64,000 nt of DNA, taken from the NCBI RefSeq assembly GCF_001668615.1, contig NZ_LZMC01000002.1:30082-94081 (forward strand), in the 5' to 3' direction. A program made the position numbers and the translations under genes. Of this stretch, positions 20,721 through 31,014 are shown piece after piece. This DNA comes from Mycobacterium sp. 1274761.0 (GTDB taxonomy: Bacteria > Actinomycetota > Actinomycetes > Mycobacteriales > Mycobacteriaceae). The notes under the pieces were generated by a model. It made no database searches and was not told where the DNA came from. It saw nothing but the letters and a program-made list of their open reading frames with translations. Numbering within the stretch: position 1 is the first letter of the stretch; each line of letters starts with the position of its first letter.

Positions 20721-22208
20721 TCAACCGGCTGACGTCGATTTGTCGTCGTCGGGGCCGGTGTCTTCGCTAGCCTGATTGGCCCTGCGTGCGGCCTCCGCGG
20801 CCTTCGAGCCGGGGCGCTTTCGTTCCACCCAGCCCTCGATGTTGCGCTGCGCGCCACCCGATACGGCCAGCGCACCCGGCGGCACGTCGTGGCGCACGAC
20901 GGTCCCCGCGCCGGTGTACGCGCCGTCGCCCACCGTGACCGGCGCGACGAACATCGTGTCGGAGCCGGTGCGCACGTGTGAGCCGATCGTGGTGCGGTTC
21001 TTGTTCTCGCCGTCGTAGTTGACGAAGACGCTCGAGGCGCCGATATTGCTGTGCTCGCCGATGTCGGCGTCGCCGACGTAGGTCAGGTGCGGCACCTTGG
21101 TGCCGGTGCCGAGCGTGGCGTTCTTCGTCTCGACGAACGCCCCCAGCTTCCCGACGTCGCCGAGCACTGTGCCGGGCCGCAGATAGGTGAACGGGCCCAC
21201 CGTCGCGCCGTCACCGATGACCGATGCCGAGCCGTGGGTGCGCACCACCGTGGCGGCATCGCCGACGGTCACGTCGGTCAGCGTGGTCTCGGGCCCGATC
21301 TCGCAGCGACCGCCGATGCGGGTCGTGCCGAGCAGCTGGGTGCCGGGCCGGATGACGGTGTCGCGGCCGATGGTCACGTCGACGTCGATCCATGCGCTGG
21401 CTGGGTCGATGACGGTGACGCCCGCCCGTTGGTGGGCGGCGACGATGCGGCGGTTCAGCTCCGCGGCCAGCTCAGACAGCTGAACCCGGTCGTTGATGCC
21501 CGCGACCAGCGCGGCGTCGTCGACGTGTTGGGCCCGCACGACGCGGCCATCCTGGCGGATGATCTCGATCGCGTCGGTGAGGTAGAGCTCCTGCTGCGCG
21601 TTGTGCGGCTTCAGACGGGTGAGCGCCGAGCACAGCACCTCGATATCGAACGCGTAGACGCCGGCGTTGACCTCGGTGATGGCCCGCTGCGAGCGGGTCG
21701 CGTCGGCTTCCTCGACGATCCCGATGACCTCGCCGTCCTGGGTGCGCAGGATCCGGCCGTACCCCGTCGGGTCGTTCAGCGTGGTGGTCAGCACCGTTGC
21801 CGCGGCGGTTTCGGCGCCGTGGGTCGCGATCAGCTCGGCGAGTGTGTCGGCATCCAACAGCGGAACGTCGCCGGAGGTCACCACGACCGTGCCCGTAAAG
21901 CCGTCGGGCAGGACCGACAGGCCACAGCCCACCGCGTGCCCGGTGCCGTGCTGTTCTTCCTGGAGGGCGATATCGATCGGCCTGCCGAGGGTGTCGGCCA
22001 GTTCGGCGACCGCAGGGGTGATGCGATCGCGGTCGTGGCCCAGCACCACGACGAGGTACTGCGGGGCGGCCTTGGCGATGGAATGCAGGACGTGGGCGAG
22101 CATGCTGCGGCCCGCCAGCGGGTGCAGCACCTTCGGGATGTCGGAACGCATGCGGGTGCCCGCGCCGGCCGCCAGCACGATGACTGCGGCTTCGGTCTTG
22201 GGGGTCAC
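20721..22208 (-). CDS. glmU: Bifunctional GlmU: GlcN-1-P acetyltransferase / GlcNAc-1-P uridyltransferase
   Basis: The 495-residue enzyme makes UDP-GlcNAc for peptidoglycan. The N-terminal pyrophosphorylase domain has LAAGAGTRM, then KVLHPL and [10 protein letters not shown]. The C-terminal left-handed beta-helix of hexapeptide repeats starts near residue 255 and carries the acetyltransferase site ([30 protein letters not shown]). A charged tail (~30 residues) is typical of mycobacteria. GTG 22208 has AGGAGG upstream. It lies just downstream of tRNA-Gln on the same strand. Confidence 0.97.
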   Translation of the reverse strand: MTPKTEAAVIVLAAGAGTRMRSDIPKVLHPLAGRSMLAHVLHSIAKAAPQYLVVVLGHDRDRITPAVAELADTLGRPIDIALQEEQHGTGHAVGCGLSVLPDGFTGTVVVTSGDVPLLDADTLAELIATHGAETAAATVLTTTLNDPTGYGRILRTQDGEVIGIVEEADATRSQRAITEVNAGVYAFDIEVLCSALTRLKPHNAQQELYLTDAIEIIRQDGRVVRAQHVDDAALVAGINDRVQLSELAAELNRRIVAAHQRAGVTVIDPASAWIDVDVTIGRDTVIRPGTQLLGTTRIGGRCEIGPETTLTDVTVGDAATVVRTHGSASVIGDGATVGPFTYLRPGTVLGDVGKLGAFVETKNATLGTGTKVPHLTYVGDADIGEHSNIGASSVFVNYDGENKNRTTIGSHVRTGSDTMFVAPVTVGDGAYTGAGTVVRHDVPPGALAVSGGAQRNIEGWVERKRPGSKAAEAARRANQASEDTGPDDDKSTSAG

Positions 22209-22239
22209 CGAGTCCTCCTGCCTGTCGAGACAAGCTCGC

Positions 22240-22310
22240 TCCGTCGCCAGGACTCGAACCTGAACTATCTGAACCAAAATCAGAGGTGCTGCCGATTACA
22301 CCACGACGGA
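22240..22310 (-). tRNA. tRNA-Gln(UUG)
   Basis: The 71-nt gene folds as a cloverleaf on the minus strand. The acceptor stem pairs TCCGTCG with CGACGGA, the anticodon stem TCTGA pairs with TCAGA around the loop TTTTGGT (anticodon TTG), and the T-loop is TTCGAGT. CCA is not encoded. It lies 31 bp upstream of glmU, as in M. tuberculosis. Confidence 0.95.
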
Positions 22311-22354
22311 CTGATCAACCCGTGATGGTAGTCCAACCAATTACCCTGGCTGGT

Positions 22355-22999
22355 GTGGCAGTACCGGAGAAGGAACTGCGTGCACCCCGCGCCCGGATGA
22401 CCGGTGCCGAGCGGCGTCACCAGCTCATCGACATCGCCCGCACCCTGTTCGCCCAGCGCGGATATGAGGGCACTGCGATCGAGGAAATCGCCCAGCGCGC
22501 CAACGTGTCCAAACCCGTCGTCTACGAACATTTCGGCGGTAAGGAAGGCCTGTACGCAGTGGTGGTCGACCGCGAGATGTCGGCTCTGCTGGACGGCATC
22601 ACGTCGTCACTGACCCGCACCACGAACAACCGGTCGCGGCTGCGCATCGAGCGCGTCGCGCTTGCGCTGCTGACCTATGTCGACGAGCGCACCGACGGGT
22701 TTCGCATCCTCATCCGCGACTCGCCCGCGGCCATCACATCCGGCACGTATTCGACGTTGCTCAACGAGGCCGTCAACCAAGTGTCGTCGATCCTGGCAGG
22801 CGACTTCGAGCGCCGCGGTCTGGACCCCACGATGGCGCCGCTGTACGCGCAGGCGCTCGTCGGGTCGGTGTCGATGACCGCGCAGTGGTGGCTCGATGTG
22901 CGTGAGCCGAAGAAGGAAGTCGTCGCCGCGCATCTGGTGAACCTGTGCTGGAACGGGCTGATGCATCTCGAGGACGACCCGCAACTGCTCGACGAGTAG
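22355..22999 (+). CDS. TetR/AcrR-family transcriptional regulator
   Basis: The 214-residue protein has an N-terminal TetR HTH (about 20-65: RRHQLIDIARTLFAQRGYEGTAIEEIAQRANVSKPVVYEHFGGKEGLY) and a C-terminal ligand domain without a recognisable effector class. It corresponds to Rv1019 in its place before mfd. GTG 22355 is supported by TACCCT ending 7 nt upstream (leaderless). The TetR promoter lies between it and the divergent tRNA-Gln. Confidence 0.9.
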   Translation: MAVPEKELRAPRARMTGAERRHQLIDIARTLFAQRGYEGTAIEEIAQRANVSKPVVYEHFGGKEGLYAVVVDREMSALLDGITSSLTRTTNNRSRLRIERVALALLTYVDERTDGFRILIRDSPAAITSGTYSTLLNEAVNQVSSILAGDFERRGLDPTMAPLYAQALVGSVSMTAQWWLDVREPKKEVVAAHLVNLCWNGLMHLEDDPQLLDE

Positions 23000-23000
23000 T

Positions 23001-23049
23001 GATTTCGGCGTGAATACCCGCGCCCACCGCGGGGAATCACGCCCAAATC
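23001..23049. terminator. Long imperfect hairpin after the TetR gene
   Basis: The 49-bp stretch folds into stems of 5 bp (GATTT/AAATC), 7 bp (GGCGTGA/TCACGCC) and 6 bp (CCCGCG/CGCGGG) around a CCCAC loop. No T-run follows, which is common for mycobacterial terminators. It ends 24 bp before the mfd ATG. Confidence 0.55.
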
Positions 23050-23073
23050 GCAAGTGCCTAGGATGGACTCATC

Positions 23074-26000
23074 ATGACCGCATCGGGGACCGCTCGTGTC
23101 CAAACCCCGATCGCGGGGCTCGTTGACCTGGCGCTGCGCGACCCCTGCCTGCAGGACGTCGCGAGCCGCGCCGCCGACAGACCCGCCGATCTCGCCCTTA
23201 TCGGACCCGCCAGCGCCAGGCTGTTCGCCGCCTGTGCGCTGGCCGCCGCCGGCGGCGCCGGCAGTCTGGCAGATGCCGGGCCGCTGCTGGTGGTCACCGC
23301 CACCGGCCGCGAGGCCGACGACCTGACCGCCGAACTGCGCGGTGTCTTCGGCGATTCGGCGGCGCTGTTCCCGTCCTGGGAAACGCTGCCGCACGAACGG
23401 CTTTCTCCCGGTGTGGAGACCGTCGGCGCGCGCATGTTGGTGCTGCGGCGGCTGGCCAATCCCGACGATGCCCGGCTTGGGCCGCCGCTGCGGGTCATCG
23501 TCACCACCGTGCGCTCGCTGGTGCAGCCGATGGCCCCCGACTTGGCCGATATCGAGCCCGTCACTCTGACGCTCGGCGAGGAGGCAGACTTCGACGCCGT
23601 AGTGCACCGGCTGGCGGAGCTGGCGTACACCCGCGTCGACATGGTCGGCAAGCGAGGCGAGTTCGCGGTTCGCGGCGGCATCCTCGACCTGTTCCCGCCC
23701 ACCGCCGAGCACCCGGTCCGGGTTGAGTTCTGGGGCGACGAGGTCTCCGAGATGCGGATGTTCGCCGTGGCCGACCAGCGCTCGATCCCCGACATCGATG
23801 TCGAATTCGTGATCGCGGTGCCCTGCCGCGAACTGCTGCTGACCGACGACGTGCGGGTCCGCGCGTCCGAGCTGTCGGCCGAGCATCCGCGGACCGGCAA
23901 CGAGGTGCCCGGCAGCGTGCCCGACATGCTCGCCAAGCTCGGCGAGGGCATTCCCGTCGACGGCATGGAGGCCCTACTTCCGCTGCTGCGTCCGACCGAG
24001 CTGTCTCGACTCAGCGAGCACCTGCCTGCGCAGACGCCGCTGCTGATCTGCGACCCGGAGAAGATCCGCACCCGCGCCGCCGACCTCATCAAGACCGGCC
24101 GTGAATTTCTCGAGGCGTCGTGGTCGACGGCGGCGGTCGGCGGTGACGCGCCCATCGACCTCGAGGCACTCGGCGCGTCGGGCTATCTGGAGCTCGATGA
24201 CGTCATCGCGGGCGCCCGCAGGGGCGGTCACCCGTGGTGGACGCTGTCGCAGCTGAGCGCCGAGGACGCCGTCGAACTCGACATCCGGCCTGCGCCGTCG
24301 GCGCGCGGCCAGCAGTCCAGCGTCGAAGAGATCTTCGCCATGCTGCGCGCGCATGTCGCCACCGGCGGCACCGCAGCCGTCGTCACCCCCGGCACCGGCA
24401 CCGCGCACCGCGTCTGCGAGCAGCTGGCCGATGCCGACACGCCCGCGTCCATGCTCCAGGAGGGCGAGCAGCCCAAACCCGGCGTCGTGGGCGTGCTCAA
24501 AGGGCCGCTGCACGACGGCGTGGTGCTGCCGGGCGCCAACCTCGTCGTGATCACCGAGACGGATCTGACCGGCAACCGTGTTACCGCCCCGGAGGGCAAG
24601 CGGCTGGCCGCTAAGCGCCGCAACGTCGTCGACCCGCTCGCGCTGACGGCCGGGGACCTCGTCGTGCACGACCAGCACGGCATCGGACGCTTCGTCGAGA
24701 TGGTCGAGCGCACCGTGGGCGGTGCGCGCCGCGAGTATCTGGTGCTCGAGTACGCGTCGAGCAAGAAAGGGGCGGCAGGCGGGAAAAATACGGACAAGCT
24801 GTTCGTGCCGATGGACTCGCTGGACCAGCTGTCGCGCTACGTCGGCGGGGAAGCGCCCACGCTGAGCAAGCTGGGCGGCAGCGACTGGACCAACACCAAA
24901 ACCAGGGCGCGCAAGGCAGTACGCGAGATCGCCAGCGAGCTGGTGTCGCTGTACGCCAAACGCCAAGCGTCGCCCGGGCACGCATTCGGGCCCGACACCC
25001 CGTGGCAGGCCGAGATGGAGGACGCGTTCGGGTTCACCGAGACGATGGACCAGCTGACCGCCATCACCGAGGTCAAGGCCGACATGGAAAAGCCGATCCC
25101 GATGGACCGGGTGATCTGCGGCGACGTCGGTTACGGCAAGACCGAGATCGCCGTGCGCGCGGCGTTCAAGGCGGTGCAGGACGGCAAGCAGGTTGCGGTG
25201 CTGGTGCCGACGACGCTGTTGGCCGACCAACATCTGCAGACGTTCAGCGAACGGATGGCCGGGTTTCCCGTCACGGTCAAAGGTCTGTCCAGGTTCACCG
25301 ATCCCACCGAGTCGCGCGCGGTGCTCGAGGGCATGAAGGACGGCTCGGTCGACATCGTCATCGGCACCCACCGGCTGATCCAGACCGGGGTGACGTGGAA
25401 AGATCTCGGCCTGGTCATCGTCGACGAGGAGCAGCGCTTCGGCGTCGAACACAAGGAGCACATCAAGTCGATGCGCACCCACGTCGACGTGCTGACGATG
25501 AGCGCGACGCCGATCCCGCGCACGCTCGAGATGAGCCTGGCCGGCATTCGCGAGATGTCGACGATTCTCACCCCACCCGAAGAGCGCTATCCGGTGCTGA
25601 CTTACGTCGGCCCGCACAGCGACAAGCAGATCGCCGCCGCGCTGCGCCGCGAGCTGCTGCGCGACGGGCAAGCGTTCTACATCCACAACCGCGTGCGCAC
25701 GATCGACCAGGCGGCGGCGCGACTACGGGCGCTGGTGCCCGAGGCGCGCGTGGTCGTCGCTCACGGCCAGATGCCCGAGGAACAGCTGGAACGCACGGTC
25801 GAGGGCTTCTGGAACCGCGAGTACGACGTCTTGGTCTGCACGACGATCGTCGAGACCGGTCTGGACATTTCGAACGCCAACACGTTGATCGTCGAACGCG
25901 CTGACACCTTCGGGCTCTCGCAGCTGCATCAGCTGCGCGGCAGGGTGGGCCGCAGCCGTGAGCGCGGCTACGCGTATTTCATGTATCCGCCCGAGGTTCC

Positions 26001-26748
26001 GCTGACCGAGACGGCCTACGACCGGCTGGCAACGATCGCTCAGAACAACGAACTCGGCGCGGGCATGGCCGTGGCGATGAAGGACCTGGAGATCCGAGGC
26101 GCAGGCAACGTGCTCGGCGTCGAACAGTCCGGCCACGTCGCCGGTGTCGGGTTCGACCTGTACGTACGGCTGGTCGGTGAGGCCGTCGAGGCATACCGTG
26201 CAGCCGCCGATGGGAAAGCCGTTGCCACTGCACCTGAACCGAAAGATGTGCGGATCGACCTGCCGGTCGACGCTCATCTGCCGCCGGACTACATCGCCAG
26301 CGATCGGCTGCGGCTCGAGGGATATCGGCGGCTGGCCTCGGCCGCCGACCAGGACGGTGTCAGTGCGGTTGTCGATGAACTCGTCGACAGGTACGGCCCT
26401 TTGCCCGAACCCGCGCAGCGTCTGGTGTCAGTCGCCCGGCTGCGGTTGCTGGCGCGTGAGTACGGCATCACTGAGATCAGCGCCCCGTCGGAGTCGATGC
26501 TGCGGCTGTCGCCGTTGACGCTGTTGGACTCCCAGCAGCTGCGGCTGAAGCGTATGTACCCGAGTGCGGGGTATCGGGCGACGACGTCGACGGTGCAGGT
26601 GCCGATTCCGCGCACCGGCGGCGAGGTAGGCGCGCCACGTCTTCGTGATCTTGAGCTTGTGCAAATGGTCGCCGATTTGATCTTGGCTTTGAATGGAAAA
26701 CCGCAAGGCAGTGTCGATATCACCGCGAAGGTAAATTTCTCTGCCTAA
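23074..26748 (+). CDS. mfd: Transcription-repair coupling factor
   Basis: The 1224-residue Mfd translocase releases stalled RNA polymerase and recruits UvrA. In order: a UvrB-like N-terminal module (about 1-350, [13 protein letters not shown]), an RNA-polymerase interaction domain (about 500-580, [14 protein letters not shown]), and the RecG-like motor. The motor shows Walker [28 protein letters not shown] and the [12 protein letters not shown] motif. The C-terminal D7 domain follows. The length is usual for mycobacteria (Rv1020). TAGGAT lies 9 nt before the ATG, so the leader is very short. Confidence 0.98.
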   Translation: MTASGTARVQTPIAGLVDLALRDPCLQDVASRAADRPADLALIGPASARLFAACALAAAGGAGSLADAGPLLVVTATGREADDLTAELRGVFGDSAALFPSWETLPHERLSPGVETVGARMLVLRRLANPDDARLGPPLRVIVTTVRSLVQPMAPDLADIEPVTLTLGEEADFDAVVHRLAELAYTRVDMVGKRGEFAVRGGILDLFPPTAEHPVRVEFWGDEVSEMRMFAVADQRSIPDIDVEFVIAVPCRELLLTDDVRVRASELSAEHPRTGNEVPGSVPDMLAKLGEGIPVDGMEALLPLLRPTELSRLSEHLPAQTPLLICDPEKIRTRAADLIKTGREFLEASWSTAAVGGDAPIDLEALGASGYLELDDVIAGARRGGHPWWTLSQLSAEDAVELDIRPAPSARGQQSSVEEIFAMLRAHVATGGTAAVVTPGTGTAHRVCEQLADADTPASMLQEGEQPKPGVVGVLKGPLHDGVVLPGANLVVITETDLTGNRVTAPEGKRLAAKRRNVVDPLALTAGDLVVHDQHGIGRFVEMVERTVGGARREYLVLEYASSKKGAAGGKNTDKLFVPMDSLDQLSRYVGGEAPTLSKLGGSDWTNTKTRARKAVREIASELVSLYAKRQASPGHAFGPDTPWQAEMEDAFGFTETMDQLTAITEVKADMEKPIPMDRVICGDVGYGKTEIAVRAAFKAVQDGKQVAVLVPTTLLADQHLQTFSERMAGFPVTVKGLSRFTDPTESRAVLEGMKDGSVDIVIGTHRLIQTGVTWKDLGLVIVDEEQRFGVEHKEHIKSMRTHVDVLTMSATPIPRTLEMSLAGIREMSTILTPPEERYPVLTYVGPHSDKQIAAALRRELLRDGQAFYIHNRVRTIDQAAARLRALVPEARVVVAHGQMPEEQLERTVEGFWNREYDVLVCTTIVETGLDISNANTLIVERADTFGLSQLHQLRGRVGRSRERGYAYFMYPPEVPLTETAYDRLATIAQNNELGAGMAVAMKDLEIRGAGNVLGVEQSGHVAGVGFDLYVRLVGEAVEAYRAAADGKAVATAPEPKDVRIDLPVDAHLPPDYIASDRLRLEGYRRLASAADQDGVSAVVDELVDRYGPLPEPAQRLVSVARLRLLAREYGITEISAPSESMLRLSPLTLLDSQQLRLKRMYPSAGYRATTSTVQVPIPRTGGEVGAPRLRDLELVQMVADLILALNGKPQGSVDITAKVNFSA

Positions 26749-26982
26749 TTGCTGGTTATCGCAATTTCTCCAGGTCTATTCGGCACGAATTCCGCGGCGC
26801 TGTTAACGCAGCCGATCGGCGATGCGAAATACTTAGGTGGGGGGTCGAGATATTGCGATGTCGTCTAAACAAGGGGCGGCGGGATCGTCATAGGAGCGAT
26901 CGAGCAATGTCCTAAACCGAACATCATGCGACGCCGCAGTTCGTTGGCGTGCGTTGCGATGACGCAAGGCGAAGGAGTGAAG

Positions 26983-27432
26983 ATGGACATCAAGAAGCTC
27001 GCAGTAACCACCACAATGGCCGGCGCGCTGGGACTCGGTGCGGTTGGCCTGAGCGCTGGTATCGCGCATGCCGATCAGTTTGTGCCGAATCCGCCCAGCA
27101 TTCCGGTTCCGGCCGTGCCGCAGGTGAATGTGCCTGATGTGGATTTTCCGCAGGTGAATATGCCGGATATCGATGGCCCTGATGTGAACCTCCCGGATGT
27201 GGAGTTTCCGGATGTGGAGTTTCCGGAGGTAGACAATTTCTTCCGGCTGCCGATTGGCCACATTCCGCCCGGGCAATTGATGCACGCGCGGGAGATCAAC
27301 GGGATCGCGAATCCGTTCTTCGGAATTCCGCCCGGGCAGCTGAAGAAGCTGGCCAAGGTGGGAGAGCTGGATAACCCGTTCTTCGAGGAGCGGCCCGGTC
27401 ACTGGGACATCCCCGACGACTGGCAGTCCTAA
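26983..27432 (+). CDS. Small exported protein with eight proline pentapeptide repeats and a PPGQL/NPFF tandem repeat
   Basis: I do not recognise this 149-residue protein. A Sec signal peptide ends at AHA (residue 30). Residues 46-85 are eight consecutive pentapeptides starting with Pro: PQVNV, PDVDF, PQVNM, PDIDG, PDVNL, PDVEF, PDVEF, PEVDN. Residues 94-113 and 115-134 form a second repeat: IPPGQL, 11 residues, NPFF. The C-terminus is RPGHWDIPDDW. The ATG has a GAAGGAG Shine-Dalgarno at good spacing. The mature protein is acidic with no Cys, and is probably secreted or surface-bound. It stands alone between mfd and mazG and is followed by a strong hairpin. Confidence 0.8.
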   Translation: MDIKKLAVTTTMAGALGLGAVGLSAGIAHADQFVPNPPSIPVPAVPQVNVPDVDFPQVNMPDIDGPDVNLPDVEFPDVEFPEVDNFFRLPIGHIPPGQLMHAREINGIANPFFGIPPGQLKKLAKVGELDNPFFEERPGHWDIPDDWQS

Positions 27433-27450
27433 GTCACACGCGTGACACGG

Positions 27451-27480
27451 TGGCCGCCTTGCCTCTGGGCAGGGCGGCCA
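27451..27480 (+). terminator. Strong terminator-like hairpin after the exported repeat protein
   Basis: A 13-bp stem (one G-T pair, otherwise Watson-Crick) closes a TCTG tetraloop: TGGCCGCCTTGCC pairs with GGCAGGGCGGCCA. It starts 19 bp after the stop codon. It has no U-tract, which is common in mycobacterial terminators. Confidence 0.65.
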
Positions 27481-27566
27481 TCGCCGTCTGCGGCCGCGCG
27501 TCGAGGTCCGATGTGTTGGTATAACCGAGGCCAGCGGTCTCATCGAAACGCGAGGGGGTGCAGCCC

Positions 27567-28598
27567 ATGACTGTGGTATTGGTCGACCCCCGCCGCCCAT
27601 CGTTGATCCCCGTCGAAGCGGTCGAACTGCTCGCCGGTGACGTCCAGTACACCGAAGAGATGCCGGTGAAGGTGCCGTGGTCATTGCCGTCGGCGCGGCC
27701 GGCCTATGAGGGTGACGACGCGCCGGTGCTGTTGTCGTCGGACCCCGACCATCCCGCCGTGAAGGCGCGGCTGGCCGCCGGTGACAGAGTGATCGCCGCC
27801 CCGGAGCCGCAGGCGGGGGAGCGGCTCCTCGACGCGGTGGCGATGATGGACAAGCTGCGCACCGCGGGTCCGTGGGAGAGCGAGCAGACGCACGACTCGC
27901 TGCGCCGATACCTGCTGGAGGAAACCTACGAGTTGTTCGACGCGGTGCGCAGCGGCAACGCCGACGAACTGCGCGAAGAACTCGGTGACGTGCTGCTGCA
28001 GGTGTTGTTCCACGCCCGCATCGCCGAGGACGCCACCCAGCATGCGTTCACCATCGACGACGTCGCCGACTCGCTACTGCGCAAGCTCGCCAACCGCGTA
28101 CCGGCCGTGCTCGCCGGTGAGCCGATATCGCTGGACGACCAACTGGCGCAGTGGGAAGAACGCAAAGCCCGCGAGAAGACCCGCAGGTCGTCCATGGACG
28201 ACGTGCCGACGGGTCAGCCCGCATTGGCCTTGGCGCAGAAGGTGATTGACCGGGTCAGTGCTGCTGGCCTGCCCGCCGACCTGATCCCGGCTTCGATCAC
28301 CCGCGTGTCGCTGACGCTTGACGGCGACGCCGAAAATGCGTTGCGCGCAGAGGTTTTGGAGTTCATGGACATCGTCCGTTCGGTCGAGCGGGCCATCGCC
28401 GCCGACCGTCGCGGCGAAGATGTGCCCGAGGAGCTTGACATCGCCTCGCTCGGAAGAATCTCCGAGGAGGAGTGGCGGGCGTTCTGGCCGCCGGCCGACA
28501 TAGTGGAGCCCGGCGAAGAAGCCGAGCCAGACGAGCCCGTCGAGGCCGAAGACGAGCCTGTCGTAGAAGCCGAGCCCGAGCCGACTGTGCAGAAATAG
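27567..28598 (+). CDS. mazG: Nucleoside triphosphate pyrophosphohydrolase MazG
   Basis: The 343-residue protein has a mycobacterial N-terminal extension (about 1-95) before the MazG core. The catalytic EExxE motif is in EETYELFDA, then EELGDVLLQVLFHA with the second acidic pair. The core removes damaged dNTPs such as 5-OH-dCTP. A second, degenerate helical region follows, and the last ~35 residues form an acidic Glu/Pro tail. It corresponds to Rv1021. ATG 27567 follows GAGGGGG at 8-nt spacing. Confidence 0.94.
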   Translation: MTVVLVDPRRPSLIPVEAVELLAGDVQYTEEMPVKVPWSLPSARPAYEGDDAPVLLSSDPDHPAVKARLAAGDRVIAAPEPQAGERLLDAVAMMDKLRTAGPWESEQTHDSLRRYLLEETYELFDAVRSGNADELREELGDVLLQVLFHARIAEDATQHAFTIDDVADSLLRKLANRVPAVLAGEPISLDDQLAQWEERKAREKTRRSSMDDVPTGQPALALAQKVIDRVSAAGLPADLIPASITRVSLTLDGDAENALRAEVLEFMDIVRSVERAIAADRRGEDVPEELDIASLGRISEEEWRAFWPPADIVEPGEEAEPDEPVEAEDEPVVEAEPEPTVQK

Positions 28599-28653
28599 CG
28601 GGAAGTCCAGCGCAAAAGCACCTAAAAGCGCCCGTCGGCGCCACCAGCTGAAT

Positions 28654-29916
28654 TCAGTCGACCAATGCGTCGCCGAGGAAGCGGTCGGCGCCGGTGACCC
28701 CTGGTAGCACGAAAAAGAAGCCGCCGCCGACCGGCAGGATGTACTCCTCCAGCGGCTCGCCTTTCAGCCGGCTCTGCACGGCGAGGAACCCCTTCTCCAG
28801 GCTGCGTTGGTAGGCGATGAACGCCAACCCTTGATCGAGCCTGCCCGCGCCGTCGAAGCCGCGCGAATAGTTGAATCCCCTTCGCAGAATCAGGTTCTGC
28901 TCGGTTTGGGTGGTGCGCGGATTCGCCAGCCGGATGTGCGCGTCGAGCGGGATTCGCTTGCCGTCAGGGTCTTCGGCGTAGTTCGGGTCGGCGAACTCGT
29001 CGTTCAACCCCAGCGGGGCTCCGCTGAGCTTCTTGCGGCCGATCAGCGCCTCCTGCTCGGCGAGCCGAGTGCGGTCCCAGAACTCGACGAACATGCGGAT
29101 GATGCGCACGGCCTGATACGAGCCGCCGACGGCCCAGTCGGGTTCCCCGTCGTCGGGCTGCACCCAGATATGCCGATTCATCAGCGCGGTGTCGTCGACA
29201 TCGGGATTGGCAGTACCGTCCTTGAACCCCAGAAGGTTTCGCGGCGTCGCAGCCTCCGACGTCTTGCCCGCACCGATGCCGCGCGCGTACCCGTCGATCA
29301 TCCAGCGCAGCGTCATGTCGCGGCGGGTCCGGCGCATCAACTGCCGCAACGCGAACTGCACGGTGTCGGTGTGTCCCGCCTCGATGACGATCGACAGATC
29401 GCCGTGTGACAGCTTCGGATCCAGCTTGTCATTGGCCAGGAACGGCATCGTGACCAGTTCCTTGGGCTTGCGGTCAGCCAGCCCGAACCGGTCGTCGAAC
29501 GCCGACGCCCCGAGACCCACGAGGATCGACAGGTTATCGGCCGGCGGTTTGTCGCCGAGAATGCCCGAATCCACCGGCGGGAAGGCCGGATGCCGTGTCT
29601 CGGGCGGCTTGCCGGCCATCAGCCCGCGGATCTCCTCGGTGAGCTCCTGCAGCGCCTCCTTCAGGCCGCGGCGGCCGGCCACGTGGAGGTTGAACGACGC
29701 GACCAAGCCTTGCTCGGGGATCGGCAGCGTGGTGATGCCTGCCTGGTGCGGACCCTCGAACGCGGTGAATGCTGGCTGCGGAACCGGCGGTGCGGCCGGA
29801 TATGGTGCCGAGCACGCCCCGATGGCCGCGCCCGCGCCCACCGCGACACCGGTACCCAGCGCCCCGGCGACAAAGCCGCGGCGCGAAATCCCGTGTCGTG
29901 GTGGCGGCTGGGTCAC
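28654..29916 (-). CDS. efeB: EfeB-type DyP peroxidase (Tat-exported)
   Basis: The 420-residue heme peroxidase has a twin-arginine signal (SRRGFVAG at about 11-18) ending around AIGACSAP. The DyP core carries the diagnostic GFKDGTANP motif. EfeB oxidises extracytoplasmic substrates and is proposed to deliver iron from ferric or heme sources with EfeO. The GTG start overlaps the efeO stop (GTGA). It is convergent with mazG. The conserved position after an EfeO protein favours EfeB over a stand-alone DyP. Confidence 0.92.
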   Translation of the reverse strand: MTQPPPRHGISRRGFVAGALGTGVAVGAGAAIGACSAPYPAAPPVPQPAFTAFEGPHQAGITTLPIPEQGLVASFNLHVAGRRGLKEALQELTEEIRGLMAGKPPETRHPAFPPVDSGILGDKPPADNLSILVGLGASAFDDRFGLADRKPKELVTMPFLANDKLDPKLSHGDLSIVIEAGHTDTVQFALRQLMRRTRRDMTLRWMIDGYARGIGAGKTSEAATPRNLLGFKDGTANPDVDDTALMNRHIWVQPDDGEPDWAVGGSYQAVRIIRMFVEFWDRTRLAEQEALIGRKKLSGAPLGLNDEFADPNYAEDPDGKRIPLDAHIRLANPRTTQTEQNLILRRGFNYSRGFDGAGRLDQGLAFIAYQRSLEKGFLAVQSRLKGEPLEEYILPVGGGFFFVLPGVTGADRFLGDALVD

Positions 29917-30842
29917 TGCAGCTTCAGAACTCCCGCGACTTGAGAGAGGTTTTCCGACAACCCGGCCAGCTGCGCCTTGAGCGTGTCGACGACCTGCGGG
30001 GTCACCGTCACCGCCGGGCACCTCGGCGTCGGGTACTGGTCATTCTCGGGGCAGAACAGCACCCAGCCGTCACCCCGGCGCAGCGGCGCCAAGGTGTCGT
30101 ACACCTGGTGGATGCCACCGTTGATCTTGTCCAGCAGGGCAGGGTCGACCTTCTGCAGAGCGGGTGTCAGCTTGTCGATCGCGGCCTGGGAGCCCTGCAG
30201 GTTGGCGTCGAAGTCCCACAGGTCGGTCTTCGAGTAGCGCTCCTCCTCGCCGGTAATCTTGCCCTGCGACACCTCCTCGATCAGCTCGGCGGCGCCGTTG
30301 GCCACGTCGACCGGCTTCACCTCAACGGTGGCGAACTGCTTCTGCAGCTGGGCGATGTCGCGGTCGAGCTGGTCGGCGACAGGCGTGCCACCTTCGGTGG
30401 TGTTTTTGTTGAACAACAGGAACTCGAGCCGGTGCCAACCGGTGAACTTAGGATCGTCCTCGCCCGCGAAATCGTCGACGCGCGAGTCGACCTTGGCGTC
30501 GGTGTCCTCGACGAGGCCGGCGAGAGGCTCGATGCGCTCCCACGGCATGCGCGACGGGGCGTACGCGTCCTGCGCGGCCTTCAGGTTGTTGGCCCGCACC
30601 GCGTCGGTGAGGACCTTGACGCCCTTGACCAGCTGGTCGATTTGGCCGACGGCGTAAGCCTTGTATTCGTCAGCGGCCTTCTGCAGCTCCGGGCTGGGAG
30701 CCGCGGCCGCAGTCCTCGACGTCTCGCCGGCGGGACTGGAGGCACTGCTCTCGGCGGAGTTGCCGGAGTCGCTGCTGGAGCACCCGGCAAGAACCAAGGC
30801 CGCGGCCGCAACCGACACGGGCCAGGCGAGATGCAGTTTCAT
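29913..30842 (-). CDS. efeO: EfeO/EfeM-type imelysin-domain lipoprotein
   Basis: The 309-residue protein has a lipoprotein signal ending LVLAGC at about residue 21 and a Ser/Ala-rich linker. An M75 imelysin-like domain follows, with the metal-binding GWHRLEFLLF (HxxE). No cupredoxin domain precedes it, so it resembles the short EfeM form. The likely role is extracytoplasmic ferrous or ferric iron binding. GAGGAGG lies upstream of the ATG. An IdeR-box-like site lies about 50 bp upstream. No EfeU permease gene adjoins. Confidence 0.9.
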   Translation of the reverse strand: MKLHLAWPVSVAAAALVLAGCSSSDSGNSAESSASSPAGETSRTAAAAPSPELQKAADEYKAYAVGQIDQLVKGVKVLTDAVRANNLKAAQDAYAPSRMPWERIEPLAGLVEDTDAKVDSRVDDFAGEDDPKFTGWHRLEFLLFNKNTTEGGTPVADQLDRDIAQLQKQFATVEVKPVDVANGAAELIEEVSQGKITGEEERYSKTDLWDFDANLQGSQAAIDKLTPALQKVDPALLDKINGGIHQVYDTLAPLRRGDGWVLFCPENDQYPTPRCPAVTVTPQVVDTLKAQLAGLSENLSQVAGVLKLQ

Positions 30843-30891
30843 TGAGCCTCCTCGTTGTCAGACGCGTGAACATTACATCGTTCCCTCAGAT

Positions 30892-30910
30892 CGAGGATAG
30901 GCACACCTAA
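30892..30910 (-). promoter_or_regulatory. IdeR (iron) box-like operator upstream of efeOB
   Basis: Read on the minus strand, TTAGGTGTGCCTATCCTCG matches the 19-bp IdeR consensus ([19 protein letters not shown]) at 14 positions, including TTAGGT, GCCTA and CCT. It lies 50-68 bp upstream of the efeO ATG, where it would cover the promoter and repress under iron sufficiency. Confidence 0.6.
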
Positions 30911-31014
30911 ATACCGTTTGCCTGCCCTTAGTGACGCACGCCAACCACGGGTCCCCCGTAGCACTCGCGGGGCATGGGACGATGGATTCCAAGTACAGGG
31001 TTGTAGGGAGTCCG

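Noticed and set aside
23974..25686. A 570-codon open frame antisense to mfd
   Set aside because: Mfd motifs are continuous on the other strand, and the antisense translation is low-complexity and shows no family.
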